This document shows positions 1 through 5,394 of a stretch of DNA of 5,394 nucleotides, piece by piece. The notes beneath the pieces are model-generated. The model was given only the letters and a program-made list of their open reading frames with translations. It did no database searches and was not told the origin of the DNA. The stretch spans positions 1 to 5,394 of the forward strand of contig CBDTXZ010000205.1 of assembly GCA_965364515.1 (NCBI GenBank), in the 5' to 3' direction. Made by a program: the position numbers and the translations under genes. This DNA comes from JAHEDH01 sp965364515 (GTDB taxonomy: Bacteria; Actinomycetota; Acidimicrobiia; Spongiisociales; ZC4RG35). How positions within the stretch are numbered: the first letter of the stretch is position 1; every line of letters starts with the position of its first letter.

Positions 1-428
1 GAAGAGCCGAGTTCGTCGTGGGCTGCAATCGGGAAACCGAAGTCGGGCTGCTCACCGACCCGCTTGATCTCGACGTTGTCCTCGTCGGTGTGGCCGTCGG
101 CGGCCGTGGGATCGACCAGATTCGGAAGGGCGATCCACGTCTCTTCGAACTCGGCCTGGAGACGATCCGCCTCGGCCGAGAGCGACTTGTAGCGGTCTGC
201 GAGGTCGGAGACCGAGGCGATCGCCTGCGCCTTCTCGTCCCCGCTGAGCTTGGCGATCCGTTGACCGGCCTCCTTCTGCTCGGCGCGAGCGGTCTCCGCG
301 GCGTGCATCGTCTGGCGGATGCGCTCATCGAGCTCGACCAGCTTCGACATGTCGACATCGATTCCGCGCCGAGACATCGACTCGGAGATGCGGTCGGGGT
401 CGGTGCGAAGCAGGTTGATGTCGATCAT
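1..428 (-). CDS. serS: Seryl-tRNA synthetase, N-terminal part (3' end outside window)
   Basis: Cytoplasmic class II enzyme that charges tRNA-Ser (and tRNA-Sec where present) with serine. Only the first 142 codons are visible; the catalytic domain lies beyond the left edge. The protein begins MIDINLLRTDPDRISES, the standard SerRS opening. Residues about 28-98 are rich in Glu, Lys, Arg, Ala and Gln with heptad-like spacing, matching the long antiparallel coiled-coil arm that grips the tRNA-Ser variable arm. The LPNLVDP segment at residues 101-107 matches the conserved I/LPN turn that returns to the catalytic core. I chose the ATG at 428-426 because it gives the family N-terminus and has a GAGGT Shine-Dalgarno sequence 8 nt upstream. 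The membrane protein gene upstream on the same strand ends 59 bp away, so co-transcription from the tRNA-Leu side is possible. Identity is firm; catalytic motifs cannot be checked here. Confidence 0.96.
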   Translation of the reverse strand, partial: MIDINLLRTDPDRISESMSRRGIDVDMSKLVELDERIRQTMHAAETARAEQKEAGQRIAKLSGDEKAQAIASVSDLADRYKSLSAEADRLQAEFEETWIALPNLVDPTAADGHTDEDNVEIKRVGEQPDFGFPIAAHDELGS

Positions 429-436
429 CGTTGTTG

Positions 437-441
437 ACCTC
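437..441 (-). promoter_or_regulatory. Ribosome binding site of serS
   Basis: On the minus strand GAGGT lies 8 nt before the serS ATG, an ideal spacing. It supports the chosen start and contrasts with the other minus-strand gene, which has no such site. Confidence 0.7.
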
Positions 442-487
442 GTCGGGGCGGTGAATGGTACCGGGCCGGCGGACGCCGCCCGAAGCC

Positions 488-1522
488 TCAGCCGTCGCCA
501 GAGGTGGTCGTCTCGGACGTGGTGGTGGAGACCTGCTCGTTGATGCGGAACTCGAACCTCCGCCCGAGCGATGGGTCGTTCTGATCGATGTCGGCGATCG
601 GCAGGCCAACGAGCAGTTCGTAGAGCGCCCCGGGCGTGACCTCGAGCGGGTCCGTCGAGAGAGTGGTCGTCGATTGCGCAGCCAGTGCAGGCACGTCGAG
701 GACCCTGGTCTGGAGAACGCCTCCGTTCGAAACCAACTCGACTCCGACGGTGGTGGCCTCTGAGCTCGTGTTTCCGGTGTTCGACACCACCACCTTGATG
801 ACGAGTGAAGCGGTGTTCTCGATGACGAGTGCGTCGGTCACGTCGACGATCCACGCCGGGTCTGTGGTCACCTGTTCGATACCCAGCACGGCATTCAGCG
901 CCAGCGGGCTGTCATCGGCCGCGGCGAATGCGACCATGGTCGCCGCGGTACCCGAGATCGGAAAGGTCGACGGGAAGAAGGTGATCGTCGGCATCGGTCC
1001 CACCGGCGGCGGGATGTCTGCAGAGGTGAGACGATCGACCATCTGCGCATAGAGCACGTCACCGACTCTGAGATCCACGAAGGCGTCGATCAGGTCACTC
1101 TCGACGCCGATGGGCACGGGATCATCCGCCGCCCGCAGCAGGGACGTGCGAAAACGCTCGAGACCGCGAATCCAGGCGTCGGCGGCCAGCTCGAACACGA
1201 CCGGCACGTCGGCGGCTTCTTCGGGCGGACGCATCTCCATGGTTGCCAACCTCACCGTCTCGATCGTCGCAACGACCTCATCGATGGTCTCATCGAGCAG
1301 GATTCGGTCGGTCGATCCAAGCTCGAGAATGAGGGCCTGAAAGGACGGGACGAGCTGGCTGATGCTCACCGCCTCCTCTCTGACCTCCTCTGCGTAGAGC
1401 GCCGGCGATCCGTCGTCGGCAAGCAGCCGAGACACGACCATGGCGCCCAAGACGAGAATCGTGAGGGGAATGATCCATCGGGGACGGCGACGGGGGAACG
1501 TTCGAAATGGATCCGAAACCAA
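488..1522 (-). CDS. Membrane-anchored extracytoplasmic protein of unknown function
   Basis: I do not recognise this 344-residue protein. It starts with a basic stretch (R7, R11-R13, R15), then one hydrophobic segment at about 16-34 (WIIPLTILVLGAMVV), read as an uncleaved signal anchor or signal peptide. Residues about 40-165 are acidic and probably helical. Residues about 225-328 alternate beta-like stretches with VIKVVVSNTGNTSSEATT, which resembles the CARDB/Ig-like folds of secreted proteins. The end is a low-complexity tail (STTTSETTTSGDG). The bulk is therefore probably outside the membrane. There are no catalytic motifs and no lipobox cysteine. The start must be the TTG at 1522-1520: an in-frame TAA lies at 1558-1556 inside the tRNA gene, no ATG or GTG lies between, and the next ATG (codon 28) would cut the membrane segment. 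No Shine-Dalgarno is visible. The gene sits between tRNA-Leu and serS on the same strand. Coding status is likely from length and coherent architecture; function is unknown. Confidence 0.82.
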   Translation of the reverse strand: MVSDPFRTFPRRRPRWIIPLTILVLGAMVVSRLLADDGSPALYAEEVREEAVSISQLVPSFQALILELGSTDRILLDETIDEVVATIETVRLATMEMRPPEEAADVPVVFELAADAWIRGLERFRTSLLRAADDPVPIGVESDLIDAFVDLRVGDVLYAQMVDRLTSADIPPPVGPMPTITFFPSTFPISGTAATMVAFAAADDSPLALNAVLGIEQVTTDPAWIVDVTDALVIENTASLVIKVVVSNTGNTSSEATTVGVELVSNGGVLQTRVLDVPALAAQSTTTLSTDPLEVTPGALYELLVGLPIADIDQNDPSLGRRFEFRINEQVSTTTSETTTSGDG

Positions 1523-1523
1523 G

Positions 1524-1607
<84 letters not shown>

Positions 1608-1624
1608 GCGGATGAGAGATCAAA

Positions 1625-1630
1625 ACTGTA
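1625..1630 (-). promoter_or_regulatory. Candidate -10 box for tRNA-Leu
   Basis: On the minus strand TACAGT fits the TAnnnT form of actinobacterial -10 boxes. It would start transcription near 1618, giving a leader of about 11 nt before the tRNA 5' end. No good -35 box is visible, so this is tentative. Confidence 0.3.
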
Positions 1631-1637
1631 GCCGGTT

Positions 1638-1655
1638 GTTCCCTTTCGGGAGAAC
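1638..1655. repeat. Imperfect inverted repeat upstream of the tRNA promoter
   Basis: Arms GTTCCC (1638-1643) and GGGAGAAC (1648-1655) are complementary apart from a two-base bulge. The core TCCC/GGGA encloses TTTC on the plus strand, which reads GAAA, a GNRA-type loop, on the minus strand. It sits just upstream of the candidate tRNA -10 box, where an operator could lie. No T-run follows on either strand, so it is not a terminator. Confidence 0.3.
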
Positions 1656-1693
1656 GTGGCGTGCCGGCGAGGGCGCTCGAGCCCATGGTGATC

Positions 1694-1729
1694 GGCGTGG
1701 AGGACGCCTCCTCCCCGCGAAGAGAGGAG
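1694..1729. repeat. Overlapping inverted repeats upstream of copB
   Basis: Three pairings share the same bases. GGCGT (1694-1698) pairs with ACGCC (1704-1708). GGAGG (1699-1703) pairs with CCTCC (1707-1711). CTCCTC (1708-1713) pairs with GAGGAG (1724-1729). The first two exclude each other, as do the second and third. The block ends about 42 bp before the copB start. It could be an operator or, if transcribed, a leader structure, but purine/pyrimidine-rich high-GC DNA gives such pairings by chance. Confidence 0.3.
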
Positions 1730-1757
1730 CTCACCTGCGTATCGAAGCGCAGCCCGG

Positions 1758-1763
1758 TAGTTT
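1758..1763 (+). promoter_or_regulatory. Candidate -10 box for a leaderless copB transcript
   Basis: TAGTTT fits TAnnnT and lies 5 nt before an in-frame GTG (1769) and 8 nt before ATG (1772). No Shine-Dalgarno is visible before either codon, so the mRNA may begin at or next to the start codon. No clear -35 box is seen. Tentative. Confidence 0.3.
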
Positions 1764-1771
1764 CGAACGTG

Positions 1772-3826
1772 ATGACGAGCACCGAGGAAGAACAGGAACA
1801 AGGCCGCGACGAGCATCATGAGGAGGGTCACTCCGAGCACGGCGGTGGCGGGCATGGGTCGCATGCGGAGATGTTTCGGAGGTTGTTCTGGGTCAACCTG
1901 GCGCTCGCAGTCCCGGTGCTGGCGTTCTCGGACCAGATTCAGGAGTGGCTCGGGTATGAGCTCTCGTTCCCAGGTTCGGGCTGGATCGCCCCTCTGTTGG
2001 GGATCGTCATCTTCGTATACGGCGGTCGCCCCTTTCTGACAGGGGGCGTCGAGGAGGCGAAGAACCGCGAACCGGGAATGATGCTCCTCATCGCGCTCGC
2101 GATCACGGTTGCGTTCGTGTCGTCGCTGATCTCGCTGTCCGACCTGTTGGATCTCGAGTTCTGGTGGGAGCTTGCGTCGCTGATCGTGATCATGCTCCTC
2201 GGACACTGGCAGGAGATGCGAGCAATCGGTCAAGCTCGAGGGGCGCTGTCCGCTCTCGCCGAGCTGATACCCGACGACGCCGAGCGAATCACCGGCGATG
2301 GCGAGACCGAATCGGTCTCCGTCTCCGATCTCGAGGTCGGTGACCTCGTGCTCGTGAGATCCGGCGCACGGGTTCCGGCCGACGGTGTCATCGAGGAAGG
2401 GCAGGCGGAGTTCGACGAGTCGATGATCACCGGCGAGTCGAATCCGGTTCCGCGTTCGCAGGGCGAAGAGGTGGTGGCAGGCACCGTTGCGACGGACAAC
2501 ACCGTCCGAGTGGAAGTGACCGCAGTCGGCGAGGACACGGCGCTCGGTGGGATCCAACGCCTCGTCCAGGAGGCTCAGGATTCCAAGTCGCGCGCCCAGG
2601 CACTGGCCGACCGCGCCGCGGCGCTCCTCTTCTACATCGCTCTCGGCTCTGCCGCCATCACGGCGATCGTCTGGCTCGCCGTCGACCAGCCGGATGACGC
2701 CGTCATCCGCACGATCACGGTCCTGATCATCGCATGCCCACACGCCTTGGGCTTGGCGATTCCGCTCGTCATCTCGCTTTCCACGGCCAAAGCCGCACAG
2801 AACGGCATCCTGGTTCGCGATCGTCTGGCGCTCGAGAGGATGCGCACGGTGGACACCGTGTTCTTCGACAAGACCGGAACGCTCACGGCCGGAGAGCACG
2901 AGGTGACTGACCTGGCCGCATCGGGTGTCGAGGAGGACCGCCTGTTGGCTCTGGCCGCTGCGGCCGAACGCGACTCCGAGCACCCGCTGGCGAAGGCCAT
3001 CGTCGCCATCGCCGAAGAGCGGAAGGTCTCGAGGCTCGATGCCTCGGGGTTCGAGTCGATGACGGGTCGAGGGGTCTCCGCGTCCGTCGATGGCCAGAGG
3101 ATCACCATCGGCGGGCCCTCCCTGCTCGAAAAGGAGGACATCACCACCCCATCGGATCTGACAGAGCGCGTCGCGAAGTGGGAAGACCGAGGGGCTGCGG
3201 TACTGCACGTCATCGCCGACGGGGAGGTGATCGGCGCGATCGCCCTCGAGGACAGAATCCGGAACGAGTCCCGCGAAGCCGTCGACGCCCTGCACGAACT
3301 CGGCATCGACGTCGTGATGATCACCGGCGACTCCCGAGCCGTTGCCGATCGTGTCGCCGGCGAGCTCGGCATCGACGAGGTGTTCGCCCAGGTGTTGCCG
3401 GAGGACAAGAACGCCAAGGTGACCGAACTCCAGGATCGGGGGAAGACCGTCGCGATGGTCGGCGACGGCGTGAACGACGCCCCGGCCCTGGCTCAGGCAG
3501 ATGTCGGTCTGGCGATCGGCGCCGGCACCGACGTCGCGATCGAGTCGGCTGGCGTGATCCTGGCCTCATCCGACCCGAGGAACGTGGTTGGCGTCGTGCG
3601 ACTCTCGAATGCCACCTATTCGAAGATGGTCCAGAACCTGGTGTGGGCGGCCGGATACAACGTGGCGGCCATTCCGCTGGCGGCGGGTGTGCTCGCACCG
3701 GTCGGATTCGTCCTGCCGCCGGCCATCGGCGCTGCGTTGATGTCGGCGTCGACGGTGATCGTCGCACTCAACGCCCAGCTGCTCCGTCGTCTCGACCTCG
3801 ACCCCGAGTCGATGACCGTCACCTGA
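1772..3826 (+). CDS. copB: Copper-exporting P-type ATPase, CopB-like (P1B-3, CPH type)
   Basis: A 684-residue integral membrane pump that uses ATP to expel copper. The N-terminus is a soluble His-rich stretch (H15, H16, H20, H23, H28, H31) rather than a CxxC HMA domain, as is usual for CopB. Membrane segments lie near residues 39-55, 71-89, 103-122, 129-148, 285-305, 311-338 and two near 619-675. The actuator loop has TGES (220-223). The transport segment has CPH (322-324), the P1B-3 signature. The phosphorylation site is DKTGTLT with D366. The nucleotide domain has HP (404-405), and the hinge is GDGVNDAP (564-571). Late membrane motifs NLVWAAGYN (622-630) and MSAST (657-661) match the subgroup. 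All catalytic residues are present. I preferred ATG 1772 to the upstream GTG at 1661 because the extra 37 residues look noncoding; GTG 1769 is also possible. No CsoR/CopY-type regulator or chaperone is in the window. Cu+ versus Cu2+ preference is debated for this subgroup and cannot be told from sequence. Confidence 0.95.
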   Translation: MTSTEEEQEQGRDEHHEEGHSEHGGGGHGSHAEMFRRLFWVNLALAVPVLAFSDQIQEWLGYELSFPGSGWIAPLLGIVIFVYGGRPFLTGGVEEAKNREPGMMLLIALAITVAFVSSLISLSDLLDLEFWWELASLIVIMLLGHWQEMRAIGQARGALSALAELIPDDAERITGDGETESVSVSDLEVGDLVLVRSGARVPADGVIEEGQAEFDESMITGESNPVPRSQGEEVVAGTVATDNTVRVEVTAVGEDTALGGIQRLVQEAQDSKSRAQALADRAAALLFYIALGSAAITAIVWLAVDQPDDAVIRTITVLIIACPHALGLAIPLVISLSTAKAAQNGILVRDRLALERMRTVDTVFFDKTGTLTAGEHEVTDLAASGVEEDRLLALAAAAERDSEHPLAKAIVAIAEERKVSRLDASGFESMTGRGVSASVDGQRITIGGPSLLEKEDITTPSDLTERVAKWEDRGAAVLHVIADGEVIGAIALEDRIRNESREAVDALHELGIDVVMITGDSRAVADRVAGELGIDEVFAQVLPEDKNAKVTELQDRGKTVAMVGDGVNDAPALAQADVGLAIGAGTDVAIESAGVILASSDPRNVVGVVRLSNATYSKMVQNLVWAAGYNVAAIPLAAGVLAPVGFVLPPAIGAALMSASTVIVALNAQLLRRLDLDPESMTVT

Positions 3827-3861
3827 CGAACCGGCGCGGATCCCAACCTTCTGCCTCGCTC

Positions 3862-3867
3862 TACCCT
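3862..3867 (+). promoter_or_regulatory. Candidate -10 box for leaderless fhaA
   Basis: TACCCT fits TAnnnT and ends 7 nt before the fhaA ATG, the spacing expected if transcription starts at the A of ATG. No Shine-Dalgarno is present in the pyrimidine-rich 3850-3874 stretch. The 48-bp gap after copB shows no terminator hairpin with a T-run, so read-through from copB is also possible. Confidence 0.4.
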
Positions 3868-3874
3868 CTTCACC

Positions 3875-4516
3875 ATGAGACTCGTCCGAGAGTTCGAACG
3901 CCGCATGGACGGCCTCCTGGAGGGGTGGGCGTCCCGTGTCTTCAGTGGTCCGCTCCACCCCACAGAACTCGCGACCCGGCTCATCCGAACCGCCGACCTG
4001 TCACTCAGCGACGACCTCGTGTGCCACAACCACTTCGAGATCGCCATCCCCGACACCGGCGAGGGCGCGGCACCACATCGATTGATCGACGAGCTCGAAC
4101 TCCTCGTCGAGGAGGCAGGTCTCGAACGCGGATGGCGGATGAACGGCCCGGCCACAGTCGTCATTCGCACCGACCCGTCCGTACGAAAGGGATCGGTGTA
4201 TGTGACGTCGGGCATGGAGGAAGGGCAGCGTCCTGCATGGTCGGTGTTGAGACGGGATGGCGAACTGCTCCCGATCACGGTCAACCGCGCCGTGATAGGA
4301 CGCGACCTGCAATCAGACGTCGTGCTGCACCGAGATCAGATCAGCCGACGCCACGCCCGGATCTGGACCGAGGCCGGAACAGTGAGAGTCGTCGACCTCG
4401 GCTCGTCGAACGGAACGTCTGTCGACGGCGTCCGGGTCGGCTCGACGCCGGTCGAGTGCGAGTACGGCTCGGTCATCCGACTGGCAGATCTCAACTACCG
4501 GCTCGAGGCCATCTGA
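3875..4516 (+). CDS. fhaA: FhaA-type DUF3662 and FHA domain protein (short form)
   Basis: A 213-residue cytoplasmic phosphothreonine-binding adaptor. Residues about 1-112 match the FhaA N-terminal domain (DUF3662): RLVREFERRMDGLLEGWASRV, then HPTELATRL, then a beta strand HFEIAIPD and a helix before GW. Residues 122-213 are a forkhead-associated domain with GR (142-143), S157 and H160 in SRRHA, and DLGSSNGT (174-181), so the phosphopeptide-binding residues are intact. In mycobacteria FhaA binds the phosphorylated pseudokinase domain of MviN/MurJ and restrains peptidoglycan synthesis; a similar role here is inference. The Mycobacterium tuberculosis protein is about 527 residues because of a long disordered linker; here the linker is only about ten residues. 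The ATG is supported by the match to the family N-terminus and a candidate leaderless promoter. The gene overlaps fhaB by one base (TGATG), suggesting coupled translation. Confidence 0.93.
   Translation: MRLVREFERRMDGLLEGWASRVFSGPLHPTELATRLIRTADLSLSDDLVCHNHFEIAIPDTGEGAAPHRLIDELELLVEEAGLERGWRMNGPATVVIRTDPSVRKGSVYVTSGMEEGQRPAWSVLRRDGELLPITVNRAVIGRDLQSDVVLHRDQISRRHARIWTEAGTVRVVDLGSSNGTSVDGVRVGSTPVECEYGSVIRLADLNYRLEAI
4505..4508 (+). promoter_or_regulatory. Ribosome binding site of fhaB
   Basis: GAGG inside the fhaA 3' end lies 7 nt before the fhaB ATG. It fixes that start and, with the one-base stop/start overlap, supports translational coupling. Confidence 0.55.
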
Positions 4517-4929
4517 TGCCGGACCTGCTGCTGACCCTGCTCCGACTCATCTTTCTCGGGCTCGTGTACCTGTTCGTGTGGCAGGTCGCTCGGTCCATCT
4601 CGACCCACGTCGGCCTCGGGGGCAACCGCAGATCGCGTCGGGGCGGGACGAGGGTCGCCCTCATCAGGTCCGAGAGCCAGGCGGGCGCCTCGTTCACGGT
4701 GACGGACTCGATGGTGATCGGCAGATCAGAGGAGGCCGACTTCTTCCTCGACGATCCCTACGCTTCGGATTTCCACCTTCGCCTCTCTGCTCGCGACGGG
4801 CGGCTGGTGGTCAACGATCTCGGCAGCACCAACGGGACGTACGTCAACGGTCGGAGGGTGACAACGCCTGTCGACCTCAACCGGGGTGATGCGGTGCAAG
4901 TCGGGAAGACGGTGATGGAGGTCCGATGA
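4516..4929 (+). CDS. fhaB: FhaB-type membrane-anchored FHA protein
   Basis: A 137-residue protein of the FhaB (FipA) family. Residues about 4-24 form one hydrophobic helix (LLLTLLRLIFLGLVYLFVW) that anchors the protein in the membrane. A basic, Gly-rich linker (NRRSRRGG, 37-44) follows, on the predicted cytoplasmic side. The FHA domain covers about 46-137, with GR (69-70), DLGSTNGTYVNG (101-112) and a closing KTVMEVR. In mycobacteria FhaB is phosphorylated by PknA/PknB and links the kinases to FtsZ/FtsQ and division; that role is inferred here. The usual SxxHARL loop reads S84-D-F-H87-LRL, keeping Ser and His but with Phe where the related loop in this window's FhaA has Arg. Length is close to the family norm (about 155 in M. 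tuberculosis). It overlaps fhaA by one base and pstP by four (ATGA), so all three are probably one translational unit. Confidence 0.93.
   Translation: MPDLLLTLLRLIFLGLVYLFVWQVARSISTHVGLGGNRRSRRGGTRVALIRSESQAGASFTVTDSMVIGRSEEADFFLDDPYASDFHLRLSARDGRLVVNDLGSTNGTYVNGRRVTTPVDLNRGDAVQVGKTVMEVR
4917..4922 (+). promoter_or_regulatory. Ribosome binding site of pstP
   Basis: GGAGGT at the end of fhaB is a full Shine-Dalgarno match but lies only 3 nt before the pstP ATG, tighter than usual. Ribosomes finishing fhaB may re-initiate through the ATGA overlap, which would make spacing less critical. Confidence 0.5.
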
Positions 4930-5394
4930 GTTACCACTGGGCGGTGGCGACCGATCGGGGTCGCATACGCAAGATCAACGAAGACGCCATGTACCCGCCG
5001 TCTTCCGGAAAAAGTGACGGCCCGACGATCGTGCTCGTCGCCGACGGCATGGGCGGGCACATCGCCGGCGAACGAGCCTCGGCGGTGGCCACTGAGCGCG
5101 CCGTGGAGTCGAAGGGTTCGCTCAAGGAGCGGGTCGAAGCCGCCAACATCGCCATCTTCGAGGAGATCGACGAACACCCCGAACTCGCCGGCATGGGAAC
5201 CACGATGACCCTGTTCGAGCTCGGCGAGGACGCCGTGATCAGATTCGCCCATGTCGGGGATTCCCGCGCCTACCTCTACCGCGACGGCGAACTGACCCAG
5301 TTGACCACCGACCACACCGTCGTGGCGGAGTATCTGCGGCGGGGCACGATCACACCCGAAGAGGTGGCCACCCACCCGCAGCGGAGCCTGATCA
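4926..5394 (+). CDS. pstP: PP2C-family Ser/Thr protein phosphatase, PstP type (3' end outside window)
   Basis: The first 156 codons of a metal-dependent (PPM/PP2C) phosphatase that removes phosphate from Ser/Thr kinases such as PknA/PknB and their substrates. Motifs appear in family order: TDRGRIRKINEDAM (9-22) with metal ligand D20, ADGMGGH (39-45) with metal ligand D40, GMGTT (89-93), and VGDSRAYLYR (110-119) followed by LTTDHT (126-131). The later metal-binding Asp residues and any C-terminal membrane helix with extracellular tail, present in mycobacterial PstP, lie beyond the right edge. The start is the ATG overlapping the fhaB stop; the next in-frame GTG (codon 7) would remove conserved sequence. 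Position after fhaA-fhaB is the classic actinobacterial arrangement, normally followed by rodA/ftsW, pbpA, pknA and pknB. The visible part is intact with no frameshift. Confidence 0.95.
   Translation, partial: MSYHWAVATDRGRIRKINEDAMYPPSSGKSDGPTIVLVADGMGGHIAGERASAVATERAVESKGSLKERVEAANIAIFEEIDEHPELAGMGTTMTLFELGEDAVIRFAHVGDSRAYLYRDGELTQLTTDHTVVAEYLRRGTITPEEVATHPQRSLI

Larger units (their letters stand above)
1608..1771. other. Divergent intergenic region between tRNA-Leu and copB
   Basis: This 164-bp stretch has no convincing gene. It must hold the promoter of the leftward tRNA-Leu transcript and that of the rightward copper ATPase. It contains two TAnnnT -10-like hexamers, one per strand, and two sets of inverted repeats (1638-1655 and 1694-1729), listed separately. 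An open frame from the GTG at 1661 runs in frame into the ATPase, but its 37 residues look unlike the family N-terminus, so I treat it as noncoding. Confidence 0.7.

Noticed and set aside
18..437. Plus-strand open frame of 139 codons
   Set aside because: It is the antisense reading of serS, whose minus-strand protein matches SerRS from the first residue.
447..487. Possible terminator between the membrane protein gene and serS
   Set aside because: A short GC-rich hairpin (GGCGG/CCGCC on the minus strand) is present but no T-run follows, and the 59-bp gap leads straight to the serS ribosome binding site.
1661..1771. N-terminal extension of CopB from GTG 1661
   Set aside because: It would add 37 residues before the His-rich N-terminus with no resemblance to the family and no ribosome binding site; it overlaps likely promoter DNA.
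3178..4515. Open plus-strand frame running through the copB end and fhaA into fhaB
   Set aside because: Its first 446 codons are an Arg/Gly/Pro-rich out-of-frame reading of copB and fhaA. Only the portion from 4516, which is FhaB, is real.
4758..5375. Minus-strand open frame of 205 codons
   Set aside because: It is antisense to fhaB and pstP, both supported by conserved motifs; no domain is recognisable in it.

Overview
The window is high-GC, almost fully coding DNA. The strongest taxonomic clue is the right-hand cluster: a DUF3662+FHA protein (FhaA type), a membrane-anchored FHA protein (FhaB type) and a PP2C phosphatase (PstP type), in that order and overlapping. This cluster is characteristic of Actinobacteria (Actinomycetota). 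The high GC content, the candidate leaderless starts, the tRNA without an encoded CCA and the Thr/Ser-rich secreted tail agree with an actinobacterium, possibly an uncultured Acidimicrobiia-like lineage. The finer placement is inference only.

Layout, left to right. On the minus strand, transcribed leftwards from about 1620: a tRNA-Leu(CAG) gene (1524-1607), then a 344-residue single-pass membrane protein of unknown function (488-1522) whose TTG start lies one base beyond the mature tRNA end, then the first 142 codons of serS (seryl-tRNA synthetase), cut by the left edge. A 164-bp divergent intergenic region (1608-1771) separates this from the plus strand. The plus strand carries a CPH-type (P1B-3) copper-exporting ATPase, CopB-like (1772-3826), then fhaA (3875-4516), fhaB (4516-4929) and the first 156 codons of pstP (4926 onward), cut by the right edge.

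Functionally there are three themes. tRNA-Leu and SerRS belong to translation, with an envelope protein of unknown role between them. CopB is a stand-alone metal-efflux gene with no regulator or chaperone in the window. The fhaA-fhaB-pstP overlaps suggest translational coupling of a phosphothreonine signalling module that in actinobacteria continues into rodA/ftsW, pbpA, pknA and pknB and controls cell-wall growth and division; those genes would be expected just right of the window. From memory of Mycobacterium tuberculosis, a tRNA-Leu(CAG) gene also lies next to fhaA there, so the copper ATPase may be an insertion between old neighbours.

I do not see a convincing undescribed system. The points most worth a second look are the tRNA/TTG junction, the unrecognised 344-residue protein, the position of copB, the very short FhaA, and inverted repeats in the divergent promoter region.
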